Of a DNA stretch of 64,000 nucleotides, positions 44,188 through 54,008 are shown piece by piece. Numbering within the stretch: position 1 is the first letter of the stretch; each line of letters starts with the position of its first letter. The notes below the pieces were generated by a model that worked only from the letters and a program-made list of their open reading frames with translations, made no database searches and was not told where the DNA came from. The translations under genes and the position numbers were made by a program. The stretch comes from Nocardia huaxiensis (GTDB lineage: Bacteria; Actinomycetota; Actinomycetes; Mycobacteriales; Mycobacteriaceae), in assembly GCF_013744875.1 (NCBI RefSeq), contig NZ_CP059399.1:496001-560000 (forward strand). Reading direction: 5' to 3'.

Positions 44188-45228
44188 CTACTTCTTGCGG
44201 ACTGCGTCGAGGGCCTTCTGGACCTGCTGCTTGGCTGCCGTGGCGACGTCGTCCTTGTTGATGGAGGAGGACTGGGCGCTGCGGCGGATGCTGATGGTCA
44301 CCTTGATGGAGACGTTGTCGTCCTTGGTGGCGACGGTGTACTCGTAGTCGCTCCAGTAGGTCCAGTCTTCGGACTTGGAGAACCAGTACGCCTCCTCGCC
44401 GAGGCCGGTGATGTCGCCGGAGGCGCGGCCGGTGCCGGTGGTGCCGACGTCCATCTGCTTCCACATGTCGTAGGTGGGGCGGTTGTAGGCGCTGGAGGAG
44501 CCGCTCATGAAGTCGACTTCGAGATCGAGGTCGGCGGTGTCGGTGTCGGTGGAGCCGTACTTGTCGGGCGGGCTCTGCTGTTCGTAGCCGGCCCGGCAGT
44601 CGAAGTTGCCGCCCGAGTAGTCGGTGGGCTGGGTCTCCTTGTGCTCGGGCGAGCCCTTGGAGGTGGAGGCCCACTTGGTGAGGACGGAGATGTCGACGGC
44701 GCTGCACCCGTTGGTGATGTTCGCCATCGTGTACTTGCCGTCGTCACTGTTGCCGCCGCCGAACAGGCCGTCGTCCTTCTTGTCGCTGCCGCCGGTGAGC
44801 GCGATGGCTCCGATGGCGACGCCGACGATGACGATGAGGCCGATCACACCGCCGACGATCCACCCGGTCTTGCTGCCGCCGCCGGACGGCGGGGGCGTCG
44901 GGTAGCCGTAGCCGGGCTGCGGCTGGGGCTGGGCGAACTGGTTGTAGCCGGGCTGCTGGAACTGCTGCTGCGGCTGCTGGTACTGCTGCTGATACGGATC
45001 GGGCTGCTGCTGATACGGATCCGACTGATACGGCTGCCCCGGCACGGGCTGCGCGGGCGGTGTGTACGCGCCGGCCCCGGCCGTGTTGTAGTTCATCATG
45101 GTCGGGTCGGTGCCCGTGACGGGCTGACCGGGGCTGGTGCCACTCGGTGTGGTGGCCCACCACTGTGCGGTTTCCTGGGGGGCGGCGGGATCCTGCGGTC
45201 CGCCCGGGCCCGGGTTCTGACTCGTCAC
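44188..45228 (-). CDS. Q/P/Y-rich single-pass membrane protein with extracytoplasmic domain
   Basis: A 346-residue protein: ~115 residues of Gln/Pro/Tyr-rich sequence with DPYQQQ units, one TM helix (GWIVGGVIGLIVIVGVAIGAIAL) and an extracytoplasmic C-terminal domain with a likely disulfide pair (NGCSAV and FDCRAG). The domain carries GDITGLGEEAYWF, seen in many actinobacterial surface proteins of unknown role. Start GTG 45226-45228. It shares its N-terminal style with the proteins at 31659, 32371 and 58811. Confidence 0.7.
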   Translation of the reverse strand: MTSQNPGPGGPQDPAAPQETAQWWATTPSGTSPGQPVTGTDPTMMNYNTAGAGAYTPPAQPVPGQPYQSDPYQQQPDPYQQQYQQPQQQFQQPGYNQFAQPQPQPGYGYPTPPPSGGGSKTGWIVGGVIGLIVIVGVAIGAIALTGGSDKKDDGLFGGGNSDDGKYTMANITNGCSAVDISVLTKWASTSKGSPEHKETQPTDYSGGNFDCRAGYEQQSPPDKYGSTDTDTADLDLEVDFMSGSSSAYNRPTYDMWKQMDVGTTGTGRASGDITGLGEEAYWFSKSEDWTYWSDYEYTVATKDDNVSIKVTISIRRSAQSSSINKDDVATAAKQQVQKALDAVRKK

Positions 45229-45318
45229 TTCCTTGTTTCCCCTCCGGTACTGAGCGGTACGAACCGCTGGTCGCAGAGATCGTAACGACCCGGGGCGGCA
45301 GGAGTCTCGGTGAGCCGC

Positions 45319-45324
45319 TACACT
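45319..45324 (+). promoter_or_regulatory. -10 element of the SRP RNA promoter
   Basis: TACACT lies 7 nt before the likely RNA 5' end at 45332. Confidence 0.5.
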
Positions 45325-45331
45325 GGCCGAC

Positions 45332-45424
45332 GGATCCAGCGCGGCGCGCATCCTGTGAACTCCCCCAGGGCCGGAAGGCAGCAAGGGTCAACGGGCTCTG
45401 CCGGGTGCGCTGGGTCCCCTTTAT
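45332..45424 (+). ncRNA. ffs: Signal recognition particle 4.5S-type RNA
   Basis: The conserved SRP domain IV is readable: CAGGGCCGGAAGGCAGCAAG with the GGAA tetraloop, and the matching strand AACGGGCTCTGCC. The ends pair as GGATCCAGCGC near 45332 with GCGCTGGGTCC ending at 45417. Its place before aspC matches the mycobacterial order. Exact ends are approximate. Confidence 0.92.
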
Positions 45425-45476
45425 TTCTGGGGGACTTCCGGTTTCGTGAACGCCGTTTTGTGAAGGCCGTATATAG

Positions 45477-46856
<1,380 letters not shown>

Positions 46857-46872
46857 TGGCACAGCGTAAATG

Positions 46873-46904
46873 AAGAGGCGCGCACCGTACGGTGCGCGCC
46901 TCTT
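46873..46904. terminator. Palindromic terminator between convergent genes
   Basis: AAGAGGCGCGCACCGT is followed directly by its exact reverse complement, giving a 16-bp perfect palindrome between aspC and the methyltransferase gene. Confidence 0.85.
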
Positions 46905-46916
46905 CCGATTTCCAGG

Positions 46917-47771
46917 TCAGTTCGGTTTGTGCGCGAGCACTGCGAAGATGGTCACCGACAGGTGGATGTCTCCGCTGCGTGCACCGTCTTCCAGATCGAT
47001 GAGCAGTTGCTCCCGCTGGCGTTCGGTGATGGACCCGCGCGCGACCGCCATATCGGCGATGCGCGCCACGAGTGCGCCCGCGCCCACGCTGCCGTCCTGG
47101 ATCAGCGCGTGCGAGCCGATGTCGTCCACGACCAGTCCGGCCTTGGTGAGCTGCCCGGCCAGCCGCCGTCCGGCGAACGGATTGGTGGTGCCCGCGATCA
47201 TGGTGTCGATGACCTCGTGCACCACGTGCCGGTCGCCCGGATGGACGATGGCGGTGCCCCAGTCGCTGTCCATGACGACGACGCGTCCGCCCGGCTTCAG
47301 CACGCGGGCGATTTCCCCGGCTGCCCGCGCGGGCGCGGTCAGGTGCTGGAAGACGCGTTCGCAGAGCGCGATATCGAAGGTGTCGTTGCCGAACGGCAGC
47401 CCGTAGGCGTCGCCGGAGACGAATCGTGCCGTGGATCCGGCCTGCTGGGCGCGGCGTTCGGCACCGGTGAGGAGGTTGGGGTCGGGTTCCACGCCGACGG
47501 CGTCGCCGGTCGGTCCGACCAGGTCGGCGAAGGCCATGACCTCGGAGCCGGTGCCCGATCCGATGTCGACGGCGTGTTCGCCGGGTTGCGGTGCGAGCGC
47601 TTCGTGCGCCCAGGTCCGGAGCCTGCGAATGCCCGGGAGTGCGGCCTGCAGGTCGTGGACGTCGACCAGTTGGTCCTGGCCGTCGCGGTCGAAACGGTCC
47701 GGTCTGGAGCCGGAGCCTGTGCCGTGGTTCGGCACCGTTCCCACTTCATGTGTTGCCATGGTGTTCGGCAT
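46917..47771 (-). CDS. SAM-dependent methyltransferase, class I
   Basis: A 284-residue Rossmann-fold methyltransferase of the UbiE/MenG-like type: motif I HAVDIGSGTGSEVMAFA, post-I VGVEPDPN, FVSGDAYGLPFGNDTFDIAL, and RVLKPGGRVVVMDSDW. The acceptor cannot be inferred. ATG 47769-47771 is chosen because TAGGCT (47779-47784) lies 7 nt upstream; ATG 47759 is an alternative. It is divergent from the HhH-GPD gene. Confidence 0.88.
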   Translation of the reverse strand: MPNTMATHEVGTVPNHGTGSGSRPDRFDRDGQDQLVDVHDLQAALPGIRRLRTWAHEALAPQPGEHAVDIGSGTGSEVMAFADLVGPTGDAVGVEPDPNLLTGAERRAQQAGSTARFVSGDAYGLPFGNDTFDIALCERVFQHLTAPARAAGEIARVLKPGGRVVVMDSDWGTAIVHPGDRHVVHEVIDTMIAGTTNPFAGRRLAGQLTKAGLVVDDIGSHALIQDGSVGAGALVARIADMAVARGSITERQREQLLIDLEDGARSGDIHLSVTIFAVLAHKPN

Positions 47772-47832
47772 GGCGCCGAGCCTAGTCGTGACCCGCGTCA
47801 CCGCAAACCGAGTCGGATGGGATCATCGATGC

Positions 47833-48411
47833 ATGGTGAGCCGGACTTTGTGTATCGCGCAGGAACCCGACGCCGACGAACTGCTTTCATCCGATGATTT
47901 CGCCCTTTTGGTCGGAATGGCGCTGGATCAGCAGTTTCCCATGGAGCACGCGTTCCGTGGTCCGTGGAAGATCGCCGAGCGGATGGGCGGCTTCGATATC
48001 CGGAAAATCGCGGACGCCGATCCGGAGGCATTCGAGGAACTCGCCGCGACGCCGCCCGCCATTCATCGCTACGGGCGTTCCATGGGGCGGCGGGTGCAGG
48101 AGCTGGCGCGCTACATCGTCGACAACTATGACGGTGAAACCGCTGGTCTGTGGACCAAAGGCGATCCCGACGGCAAGGAAGTGCTGAAACGGCTGAAGGC
48201 GCTGCCGGGTTTCGGTGATCAAAAGGCGCGAATCTTTCTGGCGCTGTTGGGGAAACAGCGCGGCCTGACCGCGAAGGGCTGGCGGGAGGCGGCCGGTGCG
48301 TACGGCGAGGAGAACTCGCGGCGTTCCGTCGCCGATGTGACCGACGCCGAATCCCTCACGCAGGTGCGTGAATTCAAGAAGCAGGCGAAGGCGGCCGCCA
48401 AGGCCAAGTAG
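47833..48411 (+). CDS. HhH-GPD-type base excision DNA repair protein
   Basis: A 192-residue protein matching the uncharacterised actinobacterial HhH-GPD family (TIGR03252-type): LVGMALDQQFPMEHAFRGPW, RKIADADPEAFEELAATPPA, then the helix-hairpin-helix LKRLKALPGFGDQKARIFLA with GPD-type residues. It may be a DNA glycosylase; no lesion is assigned and there is no Fe-S cluster motif. The C-terminus is Lys/Ala-rich. Confidence 0.85.
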   Translation: MVSRTLCIAQEPDADELLSSDDFALLVGMALDQQFPMEHAFRGPWKIAERMGGFDIRKIADADPEAFEELAATPPAIHRYGRSMGRRVQELARYIVDNYDGETAGLWTKGDPDGKEVLKRLKALPGFGDQKARIFLALLGKQRGLTAKGWREAAGAYGEENSRRSVADVTDAESLTQVREFKKQAKAAAKAK

Positions 48412-48511
48412 CCGCGGATCGAATCAAGCTGGTTTTTAACCTCCTCTCCACTGGGAGTTTGCTTGATGCTTGCCGCACAAGTTCGAATCTGCGGTGAGGG
48501 AAGCAAGACCA

Positions 48512-49219
48512 ATGAAGATGAGGAAATTCGCCGGGATCGCGGCGCTCGTGATCACGGCGATGGGGGTTGCGACCGGTACCGCGGGTACCGCGGGCGCGGC
48601 TCCGGCCAAGGCCGATGACGGTGTCATCAACTACACCACCACCACGACCGAGACTCAGTCCATCATTCGCACCGATTCGGGTTCGCTGGTGGTCGAGGAC
48701 GGCGTGTTCAAGGTGAAGGCGGCCAATGGCACCACCGTCGCCGGAACCGAATTGAAGTTCCGTGTCGACGATTTCGAGTTCCCGATCGCCGCGGACATCG
48801 CCGGCAACACCGCGACCTTGACGCCGCAGTTCGATATCCAGCAGGCCGTGTACAAGCCGGTCGCGCTGCCGTACGAGGATCAGGCCCCCTGGAAGAATCA
48901 GTACGACCGTGAGGTCGCCGCCTGGAACCGCCTGACCTCCACCATCTCCATGGGCGCCACCATCGGCACCCTGGTCGGCGGCATCGGCGGCGCGGCTCTC
49001 GGCTGCGTCCTGGGCGCCGGCGTCGCTTTCGCGGCGACGCTCCCCCTGGCCGCGCTGTTCGGCACCGGCCCGCTCGGCGGCTGCATCATCGGCGCGAGCC
49101 TCGTCGGCTTCCTCGGCACCGTGGGCGGTCAGATCTTCGTCACCGCACCGGTCGCGATTCTGGCTGCCGTGCAGTACTTCACGACGATCAACCAGGGTTT
49201 CACCGCACCCGCGAAGTAG
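48512..49219 (+). CDS. Secreted glycine-zipper protein
   Basis: A 235-residue exported protein. MKMRKFAGIAALVITAMGV and AGAAPAKA form a Sec signal peptide with cleavage near residue 28-30. The mature N-terminal half is beta-rich and polar; the C-terminal part is a glycine-zipper hydrophobic region (TIGTLVGGIGGAALGCVLGA and later LGGCIIGASLVGFLGTVGG) with two Cys. Proteins of this plan occur in several copies in Nocardia. Function unknown. ATG 48512 is preferred over an in-frame start at 48470 because it begins the signal peptide. Confidence 0.7.
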   Translation: MKMRKFAGIAALVITAMGVATGTAGTAGAAPAKADDGVINYTTTTTETQSIIRTDSGSLVVEDGVFKVKAANGTTVAGTELKFRVDDFEFPIAADIAGNTATLTPQFDIQQAVYKPVALPYEDQAPWKNQYDREVAAWNRLTSTISMGATIGTLVGGIGGAALGCVLGAGVAFAATLPLAALFGTGPLGGCIIGASLVGFLGTVGGQIFVTAPVAILAAVQYFTTINQGFTAPAK

Positions 49220-49335
49220 ACCCTCATCGGGGACAGGCGAATCCGCTCGGCTCAGGGGGCCGGGTGGATTCGCCGTTTGCGTTCCCGATGATTCGAAACC
49301 TGTTGCAGGGGAACGCCTGCTGGTGAAGTGAAGGA

Positions 49336-49884
49336 ATGGGCGAGCTGACCACGATTCACGGCACCGCGGCACTGGACTCGGTGGACGGGGCCGATCTGCG
49401 ACGCACGTTCGCGCACTTCCCCAGCGGGGTGGTGGCGGTCTGCGCACGCATCGGCGGCACCCCGCACGGACTGGTGGTGAGCACCTTCGTCCCCGTATCC
49501 CTGGATCCGCCACTGGTTTCCCTGTGCATCCAGTACTCCTCGGAGACCTGGCCGCATCTGGAGAAGGCGAGCCGCCTGGGCTTGAGCTTGCTCGGCACCG
49601 GCCAGCAGGACGCGGCGCGCAGCCTGGCCTCCAAGCATGGTGACCGCTTCCGCGATATCGACCTGCGCGCCGGCAACGGCAATGCCGCCTTCGTGGCCGG
49701 TGCGGCCGCCTGGCTGGAAGTGTCTGTGCACGAACAGGTTCCGGCGGGCGATCACGCCGTGGTGCTGTTGCGCGTACTCCGCCTGTCCACCCACCCCGAC
49801 TCCGAGCCCCTGGTCTTCCACCGCAGCGGCTTCCGTGCACTGGAAGTGCCTGCGGTGCAAGAGGTTCGCGAAGCCGCGAGCTGA
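49336..49884 (+). CDS. Flavin reductase-like domain protein
   Basis: A 182-residue FMN-binding split-barrel protein: LRRTFAHFPSGVVAVCA near residues 21-37, HGLVVSTFVPVSLDPPLVSL, SRLGLSLLGTGQQDAARSLA and HAVVLLRVLRL with a C-terminal PLVFHRSGF. This is the small component type that supplies reduced flavin to two-component monooxygenases; no monooxygenase partner is adjacent. It is convergent with the LuxR gene, stops 2 nt apart. Confidence 0.88.
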   Translation: MGELTTIHGTAALDSVDGADLRRTFAHFPSGVVAVCARIGGTPHGLVVSTFVPVSLDPPLVSLCIQYSSETWPHLEKASRLGLSLLGTGQQDAARSLASKHGDRFRDIDLRAGNGNAAFVAGAAAWLEVSVHEQVPAGDHAVVLLRVLRLSTHPDSEPLVFHRSGFRALEVPAVQEVREAAS

Positions 49885-49885
49885 G

Positions 49886-52800
49886 TCAGACGCGCTCGCG
49901 GAAGGTGGCGAGCTCGCGGCGCGAGGTGATGCCGAGTTTCGGGTACGCGTTGGACAGGTGGTATCCGACCGTGCGTGGGCTCAGGAACAGTCTCGACGCA
50001 ATGTCCTTGTTGGACAGTCCTTCTGCCGCCAGCTGCACGGTCTGCCGCTCCTGTGGGGTGAGCCGGGTCAGCAGGTCGGTGTCGGCCGCGGCCGTCCGCG
50101 TCTCCCCGGTGGCGCGCAGCTCATTGCGTGCCCGCTCGGCCCACGGTCGTGCGTCGAGCCGTTCGAAGGTCTCGGTGGCGGCCCGCAGATACCGCCGCGC
50201 CTCCACCCGCTGCTGCCGTCGCCGCAGCCATTCGCCGTACAGCACCTCGGTGCGCGCCCGCTCGAAGCCGTATTCCGCTGTGGCGTAATGCAGTTCGATC
50301 GCCGTCTCGAAATGCTTCCCCGCTTCGTCCTCCGGCGCGAACAGAGCCCGGCACCGATGGGCGATGGCCATTGCCCAGCCGTGCCCCGTGTGCTCGGCCC
50401 AGTTCGTGTACAGCTCCAGCCGGTCTCGCGCCTCGTCGGTCCGCCCGACGCGATGCGCCGCCTCGAACAAATCCGGCAGGCTGGCCGTCGACCCGTGCCG
50501 ATTGACGCCCGCGAACATGGTCAGGAACCGGTCGAACGCCGCGTCCGGTCGCCCCGTTCCCAGCTCGAGCAGTCCCAGCGCCGCCTCGGCGTGAACATTC
50601 GCCGGTGCGACACCCCGCGCCAGCGGCTCGGAAGCCAGTGCCCGGCACTCCTTCTCGTCCCCGCGGATCGCCGCCAGCAGGGCCAGCGTCGCCGCCGCAT
50701 TGCTGTGCACGACCCGCAGCCCGGTATCCGCCGCCAGCCGCATGGCCTCGGCGGCATCCACCCCCGCCTGCCCGAACTGCCCCAGCAGAATCTCCGCCCG
50801 CGCCCGCAACCACAGCACCGGCGCCAGCATCCCCAACGCCCCGTGCGCCCGGCAATCCTCCTCCAATGCCGAAGCCAGATCCCGCGCCGCCGCCATGTCT
50901 CCCATCAGCAAGTGCCAATGCACGACCTGCACTCGCGCCCGCAGACAGTCCGTATCCCGCCACATACTCGGATGTGTTTGCGGTCCAACCGCTTTCCGTG
51001 CCGTCGATTCCGGCAGGCCCCCCGCGCCGATCTGCGGTGGCATGTCGGATCGCTTCTCGACCTCCGTCAGTGCCGGCGGCTCGGTCTGATTCGCGTCGGC
51101 AACCTGCTGAGCTGGGGTGCGGGGATGCTCTGCGTCGATCCACGCGGTCAGGTTGCGTAGGGCGGTCGCGCCGCGCTGGTGGCTGCCGGGTTCGAGGTTG
51201 AGCGCGTCGATCAGGTCGGCCAGCGCTCGGATGCGTTGCGCTGCCGGTAGTTCCAGTTGTTCGGCCTGGGTAGCCGTCAGGTGTACGGCTGTCAGATCAC
51301 CAGCGCTCCATGCGGCGTCGGCTGCTTGGAACATCAGTTGGCCGGTGGCCTGCGGGTCCAGTTCGGTGAGCTGTGCCGCTGCTTCGCTGAGGGTGCGATA
51401 CGCCGTGCGCGGGCGGTCCTGGTCTCGCTCGATGGCGGCCTTCAAGGATATGAGCTGTGCGATCGCCTGTGGTTGAGGCTGTACCGCAGTGGATTCCGGA
51501 AGGAACTCCATCGCCCGCTCGACGAATCCCATGGCCTGATCGAGGTTTCCGGCGTCGGTGGCCGCGTGTGCCGCCGCCGCGTACCTGCGTCGCCGGTCCA
51601 GCCCTGCCGGACTGAGGACGGCCGCGCGCTCATATGCCGCAGTGGTTTCCGCGAGACCGCCGCGCGCCCGCGCGCACAGGGCAGCGGCTTCCAACGCTGC
51701 GGCGGCACGCTCGTCCGGCCCGGTCGCGGCCGCCGCCAGATGCCAGGCGCGGCGGTCGTCGAATGCCTCGACCAGCGTGACGGCTAATGCCGCGTGTGCC
51801 GCTCTGCGCTGGGCGGGTGTCGCGCTCTGTACGGCGGCAGCCCGGATGAGCGGATGCCGGAAGGCGATCCGATCGCCCTCGAGCACAAGCATTCCCGCCT
51901 GCTCGGCCTCCAGCACTGCCGCACCCGCGCGAGCCAGCGCCTCCGCATTCGGCACAACGACAACCATTCGCGCACAGGATGATTCGGCTCCGGCGGGCGC
52001 GTCTCGGCAGACGTCCGCCGGATTCCGGGAATCTGTGGACACGTCGGCATCGGGTGTGTTCGCGTGCTCGCTCGAGCCGATGGCGGGCCGGTCGGATTCG
52101 GAGTAGCCGCGGTAGCCGGGTTGTGCCGGAACGGCGGATTCGATCGCGGTGCGGATCGCCGCGCGATCGGCTGCCGTCACACTGGGGTGTTCAACCGCGC
52201 CGGATTCGAGATTCGCTGCGGCGGTTCGGATTACGGTGGAATCACCGCTGGCGTCGGTGGCCGCTGTGAGGAGCAGGTTGCGGACGGGTGGGGACAGCCG
52301 CGCGATCTGCGCGGTGAATGCCTGCTGGATGCGGATGGCCGCAGCGGGCTGGCGGTAGGGGGAGGAGTAGTCGGGTCGGTCCAGGGTCGGGAGGGCTTGC
52401 AGTGCAAGCGGATTGCCGTGCGACTCCCGCATGATCCAGTCCAGCGTGGCGGGCGGCAGATCGCTGTGGCTGCTTGTCAGCAGCTTGCGGGCGTCGGTTT
52501 CGGACAGGCCCGCGAGATGTAGTTCGGGCGCGTCCAGTTGCTGGAGTTCGGGGAGGGCGTCGTCGCGGGCGGCGAAGACGAGGGCGATGGGTTCGGCGTC
52601 CAGGCGGCGCGCGGCGAACAGCAGGGCATCACGGGAGGCCGGATCCAGCCACTGCGCATCGTCGATGAGGCACAGCAGCGGCTGGTCTTCGGCGATATCG
52701 GCGAGGAGAGTGAGGGTGGCCGCACTCACCAGGAACGAATTGCCTTGTCCCACACCGGTGGAGAAGGCGTTGCGTAGGGCGTCGGCCTGGGCTTCGGGGA

Positions 52801-53056
52801 GGGCGGCCAGGTGGGTGCGTGCGCGCCCGAGCAGCAGATGCAGCCCGGCGTAGGGGAGGGTGCTCTCGGCTTCGGTGCCGGTGGCGCGCAGCACCCGGAA
52901 GCCACGCTCGGTGGCCGCCTCGGCAGTGCGGGACAGCAACGCGGACTTGCCTATTCCGGCCTCGCCGCGCAGTACGAGCGCGCCGGCCTCCCCGCCCTCG
53001 GCCTCAGCGAGCAACGAATCCAGCGCAGCGATCTCCGCTTCGCGCCCGTGGAACAT
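49886..53056 (-). CDS. Large LuxR-family regulator with AAA ATPase (LAL type)
   Basis: A 1056-residue regulator. N-terminal ATPase: FHGREAEIAALDSLL and Walker A RGEAGIGKSALL at residues 30-41, Walker B LLCLIDDAQWLD; a long helical/TPR-like middle; and a C-terminal LuxR HTH: LTPQERQTVQLAAEGLSNKD then IASRLFLSPRTVGYHLSNAY (about 990-1040). There is a ~60-residue polar, Ser/Asp/Pro-rich insertion around 300-360. LAL regulators usually activate catabolic or antibiotic gene clusters. The target is not apparent; neighbours are a flavin reductase and an FMN reductase. ATG 53056 follows GAGGTGAG. Confidence 0.9.
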   Translation of the reverse strand: MFHGREAEIAALDSLLAEAEGGEAGALVLRGEAGIGKSALLSRTAEAATERGFRVLRATGTEAESTLPYAGLHLLLGRARTHLAALPEAQADALRNAFSTGVGQGNSFLVSAATLTLLADIAEDQPLLCLIDDAQWLDPASRDALLFAARRLDAEPIALVFAARDDALPELQQLDAPELHLAGLSETDARKLLTSSHSDLPPATLDWIMRESHGNPLALQALPTLDRPDYSSPYRQPAAAIRIQQAFTAQIARLSPPVRNLLLTAATDASGDSTVIRTAAANLESGAVEHPSVTAADRAAIRTAIESAVPAQPGYRGYSESDRPAIGSSEHANTPDADVSTDSRNPADVCRDAPAGAESSCARMVVVVPNAEALARAGAAVLEAEQAGMLVLEGDRIAFRHPLIRAAAVQSATPAQRRAAHAALAVTLVEAFDDRRAWHLAAAATGPDERAAAALEAAALCARARGGLAETTAAYERAAVLSPAGLDRRRRYAAAAHAATDAGNLDQAMGFVERAMEFLPESTAVQPQPQAIAQLISLKAAIERDQDRPRTAYRTLSEAAAQLTELDPQATGQLMFQAADAAWSAGDLTAVHLTATQAEQLELPAAQRIRALADLIDALNLEPGSHQRGATALRNLTAWIDAEHPRTPAQQVADANQTEPPALTEVEKRSDMPPQIGAGGLPESTARKAVGPQTHPSMWRDTDCLRARVQVVHWHLLMGDMAAARDLASALEEDCRAHGALGMLAPVLWLRARAEILLGQFGQAGVDAAEAMRLAADTGLRVVHSNAAATLALLAAIRGDEKECRALASEPLARGVAPANVHAEAALGLLELGTGRPDAAFDRFLTMFAGVNRHGSTASLPDLFEAAHRVGRTDEARDRLELYTNWAEHTGHGWAMAIAHRCRALFAPEDEAGKHFETAIELHYATAEYGFERARTEVLYGEWLRRRQQRVEARRYLRAATETFERLDARPWAERARNELRATGETRTAAADTDLLTRLTPQERQTVQLAAEGLSNKDIASRLFLSPRTVGYHLSNAYPKLGITSRRELATFRERV

Positions 53057-53257
53057 CTCACCTCGCTTGCACCCTGTCGGTCGACGCCCCGATTCCCGAT
53101 AGCGCAGTCTCGAGCGCCCTTCGCCCGACCGAAAAACACCACCTCAACCCTACGGGACGCGCGTCCTGCGCCCATGTGCCCGTCGAGGGAGCTCTCATGG
53201 CTGGGAACCGGACCGAATTCCGCCACCCGGGCTCCCTGACCTTGGTTGGCCGGTGGG

Positions 53258-53824
53258 TCAAGCGGCGTAGGGGCGGATCGTGCGGGCGGTGCGCAGGGCG
53301 TCGGCCCACCAGGCCAGCTGGTCGAGCATGGTTTTGGCGGCGACCTCGGCGGCGGGGTCGAGGGGGTTGCCGTCGGGGCCGAATTTGTCCCAGCAGTTGG
53401 GGAAGCTGACGGTGTCGCGGACGGTGGTGGAGTGGAGTTCGGCGAAGACCTGGCGCAGGTGTTCGACGGCGCGCAGGCCGGCGGCGATGCCGCCGTAGGA
53501 GACGAAGCCGACGGGCTTGGCCTGCCACTGGGTGTAGTGCCAGTCGATGACGGATTTCAGGCCGGCGGGGAAGCTGTGGTTGTACTCGGGGGTGACCACC
53601 ACGAAGGCGTCGGCGGCGTCGAGGCGGGCGGTCAGGTCCGACATGCCGGGATCGGGGGTGTTGCCCAGGACGGTGGAGACCGGGTGGTCGGCCAGGTCGA
53701 TGAGGTCGACGGTCAGTTGGCCGTGTTCGGCGGCGCGGGCGGCGAACCAGGTGGCCACGGTGGGGCCGAAGCGGCCCTCGCGGGTGCTGGCGATGATGAC
53801 GGCGATGTGCAGTGCGTCGGACAT
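53258..53824 (-). CDS. NADPH-dependent FMN reductase
   Basis: A 188-residue flavodoxin-fold enzyme: IAVIIASTREGRFGPTVATW at the N-terminus (phosphate loop), VTPEYNHSFPAGLKSVIDWH with the family PEYN motif near 77-80, and VSYGGIAAGLRAVEHLRQ. It reduces FMN, quinones or azo compounds with NAD(P)H. ATG 53822-53824 with GGAG 8 nt upstream. Divergent from an MFS drug-type transporter, with an inverted 14-bp repeat between them, so both may answer to the same toxic or redox-cycling compound. Confidence 0.9.
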   Translation of the reverse strand: MSDALHIAVIIASTREGRFGPTVATWFAARAAEHGQLTVDLIDLADHPVSTVLGNTPDPGMSDLTARLDAADAFVVVTPEYNHSFPAGLKSVIDWHYTQWQAKPVGFVSYGGIAAGLRAVEHLRQVFAELHSTTVRDTVSFPNCWDKFGPDGNPLDPAAEVAAKTMLDQLAWWADALRTARTIRPYAA

Positions 53825-53903
53825 GACTCTGCTCCAAGGGAATCGAAGGGGCGTGCCAGGCTCTCGACCTGATGCTTCGACGGTAGGGAGCGGCACCGCG
53901 CCC

Positions 53904-53977
53904 TCGCCTCTGTCGAATGACCGGGTTTACCGGGTCCGGACGACCGGGGCGTGAACCAGGTAGTTCGACAGAGGCGA
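53904..53977. promoter_or_regulatory. Paired operator-like sites between FMN reductase and MFS genes
   Basis: TCGCCTCTGTCGAA (53904-53917) and TTCGACAGAGGCGA (53964-53977) are perfect reverse complements separated by 46 nt. Outward of the arms the similarity continues weakly (GGT, then two variable bases, before TTCGACA). Position and symmetry suit control of both divergent promoters. Confidence 0.65.
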
Positions 53978-54008
53978 CGAGTACCTCCGGATTCCTACCG
54001 TCCTGATC

